Positions 1 through 6,554 of a stretch of 10,362 nt of DNA are shown piece by piece; positions within the stretch are counted from its first letter, which is position 1; the number at the start of each line of letters is the position of its first letter. The stretch is from contig CALMWD010000473.1 in the NCBI GenBank assembly GCA_937873105.1, positions 1 to 10,362 of the forward strand. The letters run 5' to 3'. The notes beneath the pieces are model-generated. The model made no database searches. It was not told the origin of the DNA and was given only the letters and a program-made list of their open reading frames with translations. Origin of the DNA: an uncultured Rhodanobacteraceae bacterium. Its GTDB lineage: Bacteria > Pseudomonadota > Gammaproteobacteria > Xanthomonadales > Ahniellaceae. The position numbers and the translations under genes were made by a program.

Positions 1-959
1 GCGTCGATCTGCCATTCGGCCAGGGAGGCGAACGATGCCTGGATGTTCGCGCCCCGGGTGGTTGCCTGCGAGGGCACGCGCATGGCCATCGCGCCCGCGA
101 CCAGCGGACGCAGCGAGTAGTTGTCCATGACATGGTCGACCTGCGCATGCCAGACCTCGCTGCTCAGGTCGAAGCTGTGCAACGCCACGCGATGGCGCAG
201 CCGAGCTGCGGTGAGTCGTTCCTCGGGTGCATCCATGCCGGCGCCGGCGTAATGGGCACCGCGGGTGTCGCTGTGGTCGATGCCCAGTTCGAGCGCGTGC
301 CGGTCGCCGGGATGGACGCCGAGCATCAGGTTCACGCTGCGACGGTCGAAGGCCGAGCGGACCTCGTCGCCGTCACCGTCCTGGTAGTGGCCATGGTCTT
401 CAGCCGCCGCGAGCACGCGCCAGGCGACGGCCTCGCCGGCGGCGCCCAGGTCGGCCGCCGCGAGGCCGTGCCGACCGTTGTCGCCGAGACTGACGCTGGC
501 GCGGCCCTGGAGACCGTCCTGCATCCAGGGCAGCCCGCGTTCGACCCGCACGGCGCCTCCGGAGCCGCCCGGACCATGCTGCAGCGTTTGAATGCCCTTT
601 TCGATGGTGACGCGGTCGATGCCGGCCGGTTGCGCGAAGGCCGTGGGCGGGTCCATGCGGTTCGGACAGGCACCGTGCAGTTCCATGCCGTCGAAGCGGA
701 TGTTGAGCTGGCCTTGCGACTGCCCGCGGATCACGGGTTCGAGCCCATGGCCGCCCACCCGGCCGGACGCGACGCCGTTGATGGCGCGCAGCAGGTCCGC
801 GAGATCGCCGCCCGAAGGCGAGCGCAGGTGCTCGCTGGTCAGGGTGTCGTGCGCAGGATCGAGCGGCGCGGCCTCGATGACTTCGATGCCGGGCAGGGCC
901 GGGGGTGATGTCTCCTGGGCGGCCGTGGCCGCGACATCCATCCACAAAAAGGCGAACAT
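1..959 (-). CDS. TonB-dependent copper receptor (OprC/NosA type), N-terminal part
   Basis: Outer-membrane TonB-dependent receptor for copper; 319 codons are visible and the barrel continues beyond the left edge. A short hydrophobic leader (about residues 1-14, ending ATAA) precedes the plug. The plug carries VIRGQSQGQLNIRFDG (76-91) and then GACPNRMDPP, whose C98 and M102 form the CxxxM half of the copper site described for Pseudomonas OprC. The HxM half is visible as HVM at 276-278, about 178 residues after the cysteine, close to the spacing I recall for OprC. The barrel segment DHVMDNYSLR is also typical of this family. The start at 959 has GGAG about 6 bases upstream. An in-frame ATG at 1019 would add 20 residues and a positively charged n-region, making a better signal peptide, but it lacks a clear ribosome site and would overlap the kinase start. 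The gene diverges from a RegB-like kinase. The family call is strong; the exact start is uncertain. Confidence 0.92.
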   Translation of the reverse strand, partial: MFAFLWMDVAATAAQETSPPALPGIEVIEAAPLDPAHDTLTSEHLRSPSGGDLADLLRAINGVASGRVGGHGLEPVIRGQSQGQLNIRFDGMELHGACPNRMDPPTAFAQPAGIDRVTIEKGIQTLQHGPGGSGGAVRVERGLPWMQDGLQGRASVSLGDNGRHGLAAADLGAAGEAVAWRVLAAAEDHGHYQDGDGDEVRSAFDRRSVNLMLGVHPGDRHALELGIDHSDTRGAHYAGAGMDAPEERLTAARLRHRVALHSFDLSSEVWHAQVDHVMDNYSLRPLVAGAMAMRVPSQATTRGANIQASFASLAEWQID

Positions 960-1017
960 GAGCGCTCCAGTTTTCTCGAATCGAGGGTGTCCCGAGCGGA
1001 CCCTCGTCGGAACCGCC
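960..1017. promoter_or_regulatory. Short divergent intergenic region with two inverted repeats
   Basis: This 58-base gap must hold the 5' control region of both the copper receptor and the sensor kinase, unless their promoters lie inside the coding sequences. It contains an 11-base palindrome, CTCGAATCGAG at 975-985. It also has a 7-base perfect inverted repeat, CGAGGGT at 982-988 paired with ACCCTCG at 1000-1006 across an 11-base spacer. Either could be an operator, and they share bases 982-985. I see no convincing -35/-10 pair and no clear match to the RegA consensus I remember (GCGGC, five bases, GTCGC). The regulatory role is inferred from position and symmetry only. Confidence 0.4.
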
Positions 1018-2286
1018 ATGGACGCAAACACCGATTGTCGAAACCCAACCCCGCGCCCGGGGAGCGACACGTTGTCGCACCCTGACGACGAAGCGACTCA
1101 GTCGCGCGCATTGGCGCGCTTGCGCTGGGCGGCGATCGCGGCGCAATTGCTGGTCATTGGCGTGGTCCATCGCGGGCTGGACATCGCCTTGCCGCTGTTG
1201 CCGCTGCTGTCCGGTGTCGCGGCGCTGGTGCTGTTCAATGCCATGCTGGTCCTGCTCGACCGACGATCCCGCGGCTTGCCGGTGCTCGCGGCGCTGGTGT
1301 TCGATTCGCTGGTGCTGGCCTGGCAGCTCTATTGGAGCGGCGGTCCCGCGAATCCTTTCGTGTCCCTGTTCGTGGTGCCGATCGCCTTGGCGGCGAACTG
1401 GCGTTCGGTGCGCTCCGTGGTGGTCACGGTCGTGTTCGCCGTGGTCGCCTACAGCGCCTTGTGGTTCGGGCACCGTCCCTTGCCGCACGTGAATGGCGAG
1501 TTCGACCTGCACTTGTTCGGCATGTGGGTGAATTTCCTGTTGACGGCGCTCGTGGTCGGGTTCTTCGGCGTGCGCGTGGCCCTGGCCATGGCGCGGCAGC
1601 GCGAAGCCTTGCGCTCGGCACGCGAACGCAGCCTGCGCGACGAAGGGGTGCTCGCGGTCGCGACGCTCGCGGCCGGCGCCGCGCATGCGATGAACACGCC
1701 CCTGTCTACGATGGCCGTGGTGCTGGCCGATCTGCGCGACGATGGCGCCCATCCCGAACTGCAAGCGGACTTGCGGATCCTGTCCGACCAGGTCGACGCT
1801 TGCCGCGACGCCGTGCGGCAACTGGTGGCGGAAAGCCAGCCCGGGTCGCAGGGCGCGCCCGTCGCGCTCGCGGCACGCGTCGACGCCACGATCGCGCGCT
1901 GGCGCCTGCTGCGGCCGGCCTTCGTGCTGAACTGTGACATCGACGCAATGGCCGCCCGGCGCGAGATCGCCATCGACCGCGGCTTCGACCACTTGCTGAT
2001 CAGCCTGCTCGACAACGCCGCCGACGCCGCTGCCGCCTCGGGCGAGTGCGCGGTGGGACTGTCGGTGCGTGCCGACGAGGACCGGCTGCGCATCGAGGTC
2101 AGCGATCCCGGCCAAGGTTTTTCCGATGGGCGACGCCCGTTCGCGAGCAGCAAGCCCGACGGACTGGGTCTCGGTCTGACCCTGTCGGCCCTCATTTGCG
2201 AACGCCACGGCGGCGGCATCGAGGTGATATCCGGAACGTCGGGTACGCGCGTTCGCGCGACGCTGGCCTGGCCGGTGGCGTCGTGA
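1018..2286 (+). CDS. RegB/PrrB/RoxS-like redox sensor histidine kinase
   Basis: Membrane sensor kinase of a global redox two-component system, 422 aa from ATG 1018. A charged N-terminus is followed by about six membrane segments (residues 37-190). The RegB redox box GGPANPF lies at 108-114; in known RegB proteins this region senses ubiquinone. The dimerisation/phospho-acceptor helix contains LAAGAAHAMNTPLST with H223. C262, 39 residues later, matches the redox-active cysteine of RegB (Cys265 for His225 in Rhodobacter capsulatus). The ATPase domain shows LLDNAADA (N box, N333), DPGQG (363-367) and DGLGLGL (381-387). H223 is followed by Ala rather than the usual Glu, while Thr at +4 is kept. 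The stop overlaps the regulator's GTG by 4 bases, so translation is probably coupled. The ribosome site at 1018 is weak. An in-frame ATG at 958, after AAAGGCGAAC, would add 20 residues but overlap the divergent gene's start. Confidence 0.93.
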   Translation: MDANTDCRNPTPRPGSDTLSHPDDEATQSRALARLRWAAIAAQLLVIGVVHRGLDIALPLLPLLSGVAALVLFNAMLVLLDRRSRGLPVLAALVFDSLVLAWQLYWSGGPANPFVSLFVVPIALAANWRSVRSVVVTVVFAVVAYSALWFGHRPLPHVNGEFDLHLFGMWVNFLLTALVVGFFGVRVALAMARQREALRSARERSLRDEGVLAVATLAAGAAHAMNTPLSTMAVVLADLRDDGAHPELQADLRILSDQVDACRDAVRQLVAESQPGSQGAPVALAARVDATIARWRLLRPAFVLNCDIDAMAARREIAIDRGFDHLLISLLDNAADAAAASGECAVGLSVRADEDRLRIEVSDPGQGFSDGRRPFASSKPDGLGLGLTLSALICERHGGGIEVISGTSGTRVRATLAWPVAS

Positions 2287-2825
2287 GCGCGCGCATCCTC
2301 GTGGTCGACGATGACGCCGTGTTCGCGTCGACCTTGGTGCGTTCGTTCGAGCGCCGCGGCCATCGGGCGTTCGCCGCGCACGATCGCGCCGGCGCGTTGG
2401 CGGCTCTCGCGAGCTTCGCGCCAGGCCACGTCGTGCTCGATCTCAAGCTTGGCGCCGACGACGGAATGATGCTGCTCGGCGAACTGAGGGCCCGTCGTCC
2501 GGACCTGCCGGTGCTCCTGCTCACCGGTTACGCCAGCATCGCGACGGCGGTCGAGGCGATCAAGCGGGGTGCCAGCGACTATCTGGCGAAGCCGGTCGAC
2601 GCCCAGGCGATCCTGCGCGCACTCGGACTGGCGCCGCCGCAGACGACGCGGATGGGCGCGAACGAGGAACGGCCGCTGCCCTGGAACCGGGTCGAGTGGG
2701 AGCACATCCAGCGGGTGCTGCAGGACCACGGGGGCAACATCGCCGCAACCGCGCGCGCACTCGGCATGCATCGGCGCACGTTGCAGCGCAAGTTGCAGAA
2801 GCGGGCGCCGCCGAATCCGGACTGA
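2283..2825 (+). CDS. RegA/PrrA/ActR-like response regulator (Fis-type HTH)
   Basis: Cytoplasmic response regulator, 180 aa, the usual RegA size, and the partner of the preceding kinase. The receiver domain (about 1-115) has acidic residues D9-D11, phospho-acceptor D53 in LDLKLG, T81 in LLTGYAS and K103 in AKP. A linker with WEHIQRVL (139-146) leads to a Fis-type helix-turn-helix at about 150-174, [20 protein letters not shown], whose [10 protein letters not shown] recognition helix is a RegA family hallmark. The start is a GTG inside the kinase's final codons (shared GTGA at 2283-2286). No ATG near the start of the receiver fold fits better. In other proteobacteria RegA homologues control respiration, terminal oxidases, and carbon and nitrogen fixation. 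The targets here are unknown; the flanking copper receptor and alcohol dehydrogenase are candidates by position only. Confidence 0.93.
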   Translation: MSARILVVDDDAVFASTLVRSFERRGHRAFAAHDRAGALAALASFAPGHVVLDLKLGADDGMMLLGELRARRPDLPVLLLTGYASIATAVEAIKRGASDYLAKPVDAQAILRALGLAPPQTTRMGANEERPLPWNRVEWEHIQRVLQDHGGNIAATARALGMHRRTLQRKLQKRAPPNPD

Positions 2826-2868
2826 GCTATCGTTGCCGGACCACGCGACACCGACCGGGAGCATGAGC

Positions 2869-3885
2869 ATGACGACGATCAGGGCATGGGCCGCGACCGC
2901 GGCCAAGGGCAGGTTGGAGCGCTTCGACTTCGATCCCGGTCCGCTCGCGGCCGAGGACGTGGAGGTCGCGGTCGATTATTGCGGCTTGTGCCATTCCGAT
3001 CTGTCGATGATCGACAACGAGTGGGGCATGAGCGGCTATCCGCTGGTGGCCGGGCACGAAGTCGTGGGGCGCGTGCTCGCGGTCGGTGCGGCGGTGAAGG
3101 GACTGCAGGTCGGTCAGCGGGTCGGGGTGGGCTGGACCAGCGCCAGTTGCATGCACTGCGGCTGTTGCCTCGGCGGCGACCAGCATCTTTGCGGCGCGCT
3201 GCGTCCGACCATCGTCGGCCGCCACGGCGGTTTCGCGGATCGTGTGCGCGCGCATTGGGCGTGGGCGATTCCGCTGCCCGAGGGCATCCGTCCGGAGGCC
3301 GCCGGACCGTTGTTCTGCGGCGGCATCACCGTGTTCACGCCGCTGCTCGACTACGGCATCCGCCCGACCGACCGCGTCGGCGTGGTCGGCATCGGCGGGC
3401 TCGGGCACATGGCGGTCCGCTTCGCGCGGGCATGGGGTTGCGAAGTGACCGCCTTCACCTCGAGCGCGGCCAAGCACGAGGAGGCGAAAAGCCTGGGCGC
3501 GCATCGCGTGGTGTCGAGCACGGACTCGAAGGCGATCGCGGCGCTGGCCGGCAGCCTCGACCTGATCGTCGTGACCGCCAACGTCAAGCTCGACTGGACC
3601 GCGCTGATCGCCGCGCTCGGGCCGCGCGGTCGATTGCATGTGGTCGGCGCCGTGCTCGAACCGATCCCGGTGCCGGTGTTCTCGTTGCTGCTGGGCCAGA
3701 AGCAGGTGTCGGGATCGCCCACCGGGTCGCCCACCGGCATTGCGAAGATGCTGGCGTTCTGTGCGCGCCATGGCATCGAGCCGATGGTCGAATCGTTCCC
3801 GATGAGCCGCATCAACGACGCCCTGGATCATCTTCGCGCCGGCAAGGCGCGCTACCGCGTGGTGCTGCAGAACGACTTCGCCTGA
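2869..3885 (+). CDS. Zinc-dependent, probably NADP-dependent alcohol dehydrogenase (YahK/CAD family)
   Basis: Cytosolic medium-chain dehydrogenase/reductase, 338 aa, of the YahK/cinnamyl-alcohol dehydrogenase type, which typically reduces aldehydes with NADPH. Catalytic zinc ligands are C38 (CGLCHSD), H63 with E64 (AGHE) and C150 (FCGG). Four structural-zinc cysteines are C94, C97, C100 and C108 (CxxCxxCx7C). The Rossmann motif GIGGLGH is at 174-180. The second strand ends in FTSS rather than an acidic residue, which favours NADP(H) over NAD(H). Start choice: GGGAG at 2857-2861 stands 7 bases before ATG 2869, while the in-frame ATG at 2863 is only one base away from it. The gene starts 43 bases after the regulator's stop on the same strand, so it may be co-transcribed or have its own promoter. 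A GSPT-GSPT codon repeat occurs at 3712-3735. The physiological substrate cannot be read from the sequence. Confidence 0.93.
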   Translation: MTTIRAWAATAAKGRLERFDFDPGPLAAEDVEVAVDYCGLCHSDLSMIDNEWGMSGYPLVAGHEVVGRVLAVGAAVKGLQVGQRVGVGWTSASCMHCGCCLGGDQHLCGALRPTIVGRHGGFADRVRAHWAWAIPLPEGIRPEAAGPLFCGGITVFTPLLDYGIRPTDRVGVVGIGGLGHMAVRFARAWGCEVTAFTSSAAKHEEAKSLGAHRVVSSTDSKAIAALAGSLDLIVVTANVKLDWTALIAALGPRGRLHVVGAVLEPIPVPVFSLLLGQKQVSGSPTGSPTGIAKMLAFCARHGIEPMVESFPMSRINDALDHLRAGKARYRVVLQNDFA

Positions 3886-3902
3886 GGTCGGCGGCACCTC
3901 GG
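3882..3902. terminator. Possible bidirectional terminator hairpin between convergent genes
   Basis: GAGGT (3884-3888) pairs with ACCTC (3896-3900) around a 7-base loop, and a T-G wobble plus a C-G pair extend the stem to about 7 pairs. It overlaps the alcohol dehydrogenase stop codon and lies just beyond the end of the convergent sugar dehydrogenase gene, so it could serve both. No T-run follows on either strand, so intrinsic termination is uncertain. Confidence 0.35.
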
Positions 3903-3903
3903 C

Positions 3904-5025
3904 TCAGCGCGCGGGCGGCTGCAAGCGCAGCAGCCGCCCGCGGCTTTCGGTAAGCACGTAGAGCGCGCCGTCGGGGCCCTCGCGCACGTCGCGGACGCGG
4001 TCGCCCTGGTCGGCGAGCAGGCGTTCCTCGTGCACGACCTTGCCGTCCTTCAGTTCGAGGCGCGCGACCAGGGTGAACTTCAGCGCGCCGACGAAGAGAT
4101 GGCCGTTCCACGCGCCGGCCGCGTCCTTCGACAGGAAGGCCATGCCGCTCGGCGCGATCGAGGGATCCCAGTAATGCAGCGGCTGTTCCATGCCGGGCTT
4201 GGCCGTGCCTTCGCCGATCTTCGGGCCGTAGTACTCGCGGCCGTAGGTGATGACCGGCCAGCCGTAGTTCGCGCCCTTGCGGATCACGTTGATCTCGTCG
4301 CCGCCCTTGGGGCCGTGTTCGTGTTCGAACAGTTCGCCCGTGAACGGGTTCAATGCCAGTCCCTGCGGATTGCGATGGCCGTAACTCCACACCGCCGGGT
4401 TCGCGTCCTTGCGTCCGATGAAGGGGTTGTCGCCGGGGATGCTGCCGTCGCGACCGATGCGAATGACCTTGCCATAGGTCTTGTCGAGTTGCTGGGCGCG
4501 CTCGCGGTAGTCGCCGCGTTCGCCGATCGTGGCGTAGAGAAACCCGTCGCGGCCGATGACGATGCGTGATCCGAAGTGCGCGCCGCTGTCGTGCCCCGGC
4601 GTCTGTCGGAACAGCACGCGCAGGTTCGCCAGCGTGCCGGGTTCCAGTCGGGCGCTGGCGATCGCGGTATGTGCGCCGTCCTTGCCCGGGGACGCATACG
4701 AGAAGTAGATCGTGCGGTTGGACCGGAAGTCCGGATCGAGCACCACGTCGAGCAAGCCGCCCTGGTTGTTCGCGTAGACCGCAGGCACGCCCGCCAGCGG
4801 CGCGCCGAGGGTGCCGTCGGCTTCGACGATGCGCATCGTGCCGGCGCGTTCGGTGACGAGGTAGCGTCCGTCCGGCAGGAAGGCGACGGCCCAGGGGCTG
4901 CGCAAACCGCTGGTGATGGTGGTGACCTCGACGGGACCGAGTTCGCTGTCGATGCGTTCGGCGCGGGCCAGGCCGGTGACGAGCATCAGGGCCAGGCCAA
5001 GGCCATGGAAGACGTCGCGATTCAT
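3904..5025 (-). CDS. PQQ-dependent aldose sugar dehydrogenase (Asd/YliI family), periplasmic
   Basis: Soluble six-bladed beta-propeller quinoprotein, 373 aa, related to E. coli YliI and to soluble glucose dehydrogenase. It oxidises aldose sugars at C1 in the periplasm and feeds electrons to the respiratory chain. A signal peptide is clear at residues 1-22 (hydrophobic core LGLALMLVTG, cleavage after ARA). Family motifs in order are GLRSPWAVAFLPDG (40-53), VTERAG (57-62), QGGLLDV (88-94), GAHFGSRIV with H150 as the likely catalytic base, RNPQG with R218 near PQQ, and HEHGPKGGDEIN. Start ATG 5025 has CGGAG about 7 bases upstream; a longer open frame upstream lacks a signal-peptide-like N-terminus. 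It converges on the alcohol dehydrogenase (18 bases apart) and diverges from the NTF2-like gene. No PQQ biosynthesis genes are in the window, so the cofactor must be made elsewhere or imported. Substrate range is not predictable here. Confidence 0.93.
   Translation of the reverse strand: MNRDVFHGLGLALMLVTGLARAERIDSELGPVEVTTITSGLRSPWAVAFLPDGRYLVTERAGTMRIVEADGTLGAPLAGVPAVYANNQGGLLDVVLDPDFRSNRTIYFSYASPGKDGAHTAIASARLEPGTLANLRVLFRQTPGHDSGAHFGSRIVIGRDGFLYATIGERGDYRERAQQLDKTYGKVIRIGRDGSIPGDNPFIGRKDANPAVWSYGHRNPQGLALNPFTGELFEHEHGPKGGDEINVIRKGANYGWPVITYGREYYGPKIGEGTAKPGMEQPLHYWDPSIAPSGMAFLSKDAAGAWNGHLFVGALKFTLVARLELKDGKVVHEERLLADQGDRVRDVREGPDGALYVLTESRGRLLRLQPPAR
3910..3942. terminator. Strong 13-bp GC hairpin at the 3' end of the sugar dehydrogenase gene
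   Basis: A perfect 13-base inverted repeat (3910-3922 with 3930-3942, 7-base loop AAGCGCA) lies within the last codons of the leftward PQQ dehydrogenase. It starts 24 bases past the stop of the rightward alcohol dehydrogenase. It could slow or end rightward transcription, or stabilise the leftward mRNA's 3' end. There is no downstream T-run. Part of the symmetry may be a by-product of codons for an Arg/Leu/Pro-rich tail. Confidence 0.4.
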
Positions 5026-5209
5026 CGTGTTGCTCCGAAAGGTGACGCGGGCATGATATCGACGCGCCGACCCTGCTGGCACCGGCGCTGGACGATCTGC
5101 TTTCGGGCCCCTGGCCGCGCTGGTGAATCGGGGGCGAGACGTGTTATCTGGCTGGGCCTGGGCGGGGCCGGCGCGCGCCCGCGACCGTTGTTTCGCCTCC
5201 GGAGGGGCC
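5026..5209. other. Intergenic region between divergent genes, no recognised promoter
   Basis: These 184 bases must hold the 5' regions of the PQQ sugar dehydrogenase (leftward) and the NTF2-like gene (rightward). I see ribosome sites at both ends but no convincing -35/-10 pair, operator or RNA structure. A short open stretch from 5046 to 5126 would read as a peptide tail ending GPWPRW, but it has no start or ribosome site, so I do not call it a gene. Confidence 0.4.
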
Positions 5210-5713
5210 ATGAGCGATTTTCCGCAAAACGAACGCATCACCCGCTTCTACGAAGCCTTCCGCGCCCTCGACGCCGAGGCCATGGAAGCCGCCTATGCGG
5301 CGAACGCCGAGTTCGAGGACGAGGCGTTCTCGCTGCGCGGTCGCGACGAAATCGGCGCGATGTGGCGCATGCTCTGCACGGCGGTGCGCGACAAGGGCAG
5401 GGCGGACTGGAAGCTCGAGTTCGGCGGCATCGACTGCGACGACGAGGTCGGCATCGCGCACTGGGAACCGACCTATCGCTTCAGCGCCACCGGCCGCATC
5501 GTGCACAACATCATCGACGCGCAATTCGAGTTCGATCGAGACGGGCTGATCCTCAAGCACCGCGACCGCTTCGACTTCTGGCGCTGGTCGCGCCAGGCGC
5601 TCGGCCTGCCCGGCCTGCTGCTCGGCTGGTCGCCCCTGCTCCGCAACAAGGTGCGCGCGCAGGCCGCAGCGAATCTGGCGAAGTTTCGCGGGCGAGTGAG
5701 TCCCTCAGCTTAG
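5210..5713 (+). CDS. NTF2/SnoaL-like fold protein
   Basis: Small cytosolic protein, 167 aa, with the compact alpha+beta cone of the NTF2-like superfamily. The N-terminal helices RITRFYEAFRALDAEAMEAA (9-28) are followed by a region rich in aromatic and acidic residues (EFEDEAFSLRG) and by strands containing GIAHWEPTYRFSATGR and HNIIDAQFEF. This is the layout of SnoaL-like/limonene-epoxide-hydrolase-like domains. The C-terminal tail is basic and Leu/Arg-rich (FWRWSRQALGLPG and onward). ATG 5210 is preceded by a strong GGAGGGG at 5201-5207. Members of this superfamily include enzymes and ligand-binding proteins, so no specific function is claimed. The gene diverges from the sugar dehydrogenase across 184 bases. 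Its last 9 bases overlap, tail to tail, the end of the YcxB-like gene. Confidence 0.85.
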   Translation: MSDFPQNERITRFYEAFRALDAEAMEAAYAANAEFEDEAFSLRGRDEIGAMWRMLCTAVRDKGRADWKLEFGGIDCDDEVGIAHWEPTYRFSATGRIVHNIIDAQFEFDRDGLILKHRDRFDFWRWSRQALGLPGLLLGWSPLLRNKVRAQAAANLAKFRGRVSPSA

Positions 5714-6253
5714 GCGGAATTTCATGCTTGAAGCGATGTATTTCTGAATCGTCGTCAGAGCCGATCCTCTGGCGTCATTGGATTCGAATGCATCATTCGG
5801 GACAACGACCACGTTGCCGGAAGCTAGCAGCAGTGCGACGTGGGTCTGCAACTGTTCGGCCTTGTTAACAGCGCTCCATGCGATGGACGATGTCCCCAGT
5901 CGACTCGAAAGTTTCAGTTCTTGTTCCGAGATCGACAGGGTCTGTTCAATAGGAAAGGGCTTCAGATGGTCTCGATATGCACCAACTAGCGAGTTCCTGA
6001 GTCGCGTCGCTAGGAGACCCTTGGTGATCCACGCGAGAAGGAATGCCCCCGCGATGAGCAAGACGTGAGAATTCGATGTGTCTGTCGTGTGGCGGAGGCC
6101 GTGGAATGTTGCTGCGGCACCGATGCCAATGAACACCCAAGGAATTAATGACGTGATGAATGCCCGTCGCTGAACGCCCTCGCAGATCCATAGGCTCGAT
6201 GTGGATTGAGCCACCATGAAATCTGCGGCATGGAGCTGATACTTCACTTCCAT
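5705..6253 (-). CDS. YcxB-like two-helix membrane protein
   Basis: Small inner-membrane protein, 182 aa, matching the layout of YcxB family proteins, whose function is not established. A soluble N-terminus (VKYQLHAADF) is followed by two hydrophobic helices, about residues 32-48 (FITSLIPWVFIGIGAAA) and 63-80 (HVLLIAGAFLLAWITKG). The basic stretch RLRNSLVGAYRDHLKPF follows. The cytosolic C-terminal domain carries the signature pattern ISEQELKLSSRLGTSSIAWS, then KAEQLQTHVALLLASG and VVVPNDAF. ATG 6253 has AGGAG 5 bases upstream. Its composition is clearly less GC-rich and its codon use more relaxed than the neighbours, suggesting recent acquisition. It lies 43 bases downstream of an 85-residue ORF on the same strand, and its stop overlaps the convergent NTF2-like gene by 9 bases. 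Confidence 0.78.
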   Translation of the reverse strand: MEVKYQLHAADFMVAQSTSSLWICEGVQRRAFITSLIPWVFIGIGAAATFHGLRHTTDTSNSHVLLIAGAFLLAWITKGLLATRLRNSLVGAYRDHLKPFPIEQTLSISEQELKLSSRLGTSSIAWSAVNKAEQLQTHVALLLASGNVVVVPNDAFESNDARGSALTTIQKYIASSMKFRLS

Positions 6254-6296
6254 GAAAACTCCTAATGCGGTTTGGATTTCACCCTATCAACCCAGC

Positions 6297-6554
6297 CTAC
6301 GCGGTCCGTTGATCGACCAGGAAGCGGAGGGCGATGGCTTCTTCTGGACGGGCGACAAATTCCGCGACCTGCGTCGCTGCGGACGGTGACAAGTCGGGAT
6401 GCTCTTCGGCGAGGTAGGTGATGACCTCGGATGCGTCCCAAGGGCCGAGCGATGTCTTGAAGCCGGGATAGGCATCCTGGATGTCATGCCAGGACGCATA
6501 GCGGCGTTTCGACAACAGCAACGAGGTGTCGGTGTAGATGATGTGCAAGGGCAT
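6297..6554 (-). CDS. Hypothetical 85-residue protein
   Basis: Unrecognised small protein, 85 aa and acidic. The N-terminal half has a short strand (LHIIYTDT), basic residues and aromatics (SKRRYASWHDIQDAYPGF). The C-terminal half looks helical (SEVITYLAEEHPD, SAATQVAEFVARPEEAIALRFLVDQ). There is no signal peptide, membrane segment or known motif. Residue composition is balanced, unlike the overlapping frames, which supports real coding. The start is limited by an in-frame stop at 6582-6584, which is also the stop of the antiporter gene. ATG 6554 is the first good start but has no visible ribosome site, so translation may rely on coupling with the upstream gene 27 bases away. It sits between a housekeeping operon and the YcxB-like gene. 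No function is claimed. Confidence 0.6.
   Translation of the reverse strand: MPLHIIYTDTSLLLSKRRYASWHDIQDAYPGFKTSLGPWDASEVITYLAEEHPDLSPSAATQVAEFVARPEEAIALRFLVDQRTA

Noticed and set aside
400..2208. A 602-codon open frame on the minus strand opposite the sensor kinase
   Set aside because: Its product is an Arg/Gln/His-rich low-complexity string typical of antisense frames in GC-rich DNA, and the plus-strand kinase and minus-strand receptor have clear family motifs.
3712..3735. A 12-base direct repeat encoding GSPT twice in the alcohol dehydrogenase
   Set aside because: Related dehydrogenases have similar GSP-rich loops at this place, so it is probably ordinary coding sequence rather than a mobile or regulatory repeat.
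5046..5126. Short open stretch ending in GPWPRW, resembling the tail of a lost gene
   Set aside because: It has no start codon context and no ribosome site, and is short enough to be chance in GC-rich DNA.
6254..6296. A possible promoter for the YcxB-like gene (TTGATA, 17 bases, CATTAG on the minus strand)
   Set aside because: The -10 element matches the consensus at only three positions and overlaps the ribosome site, so a transcript from it would lack the site.
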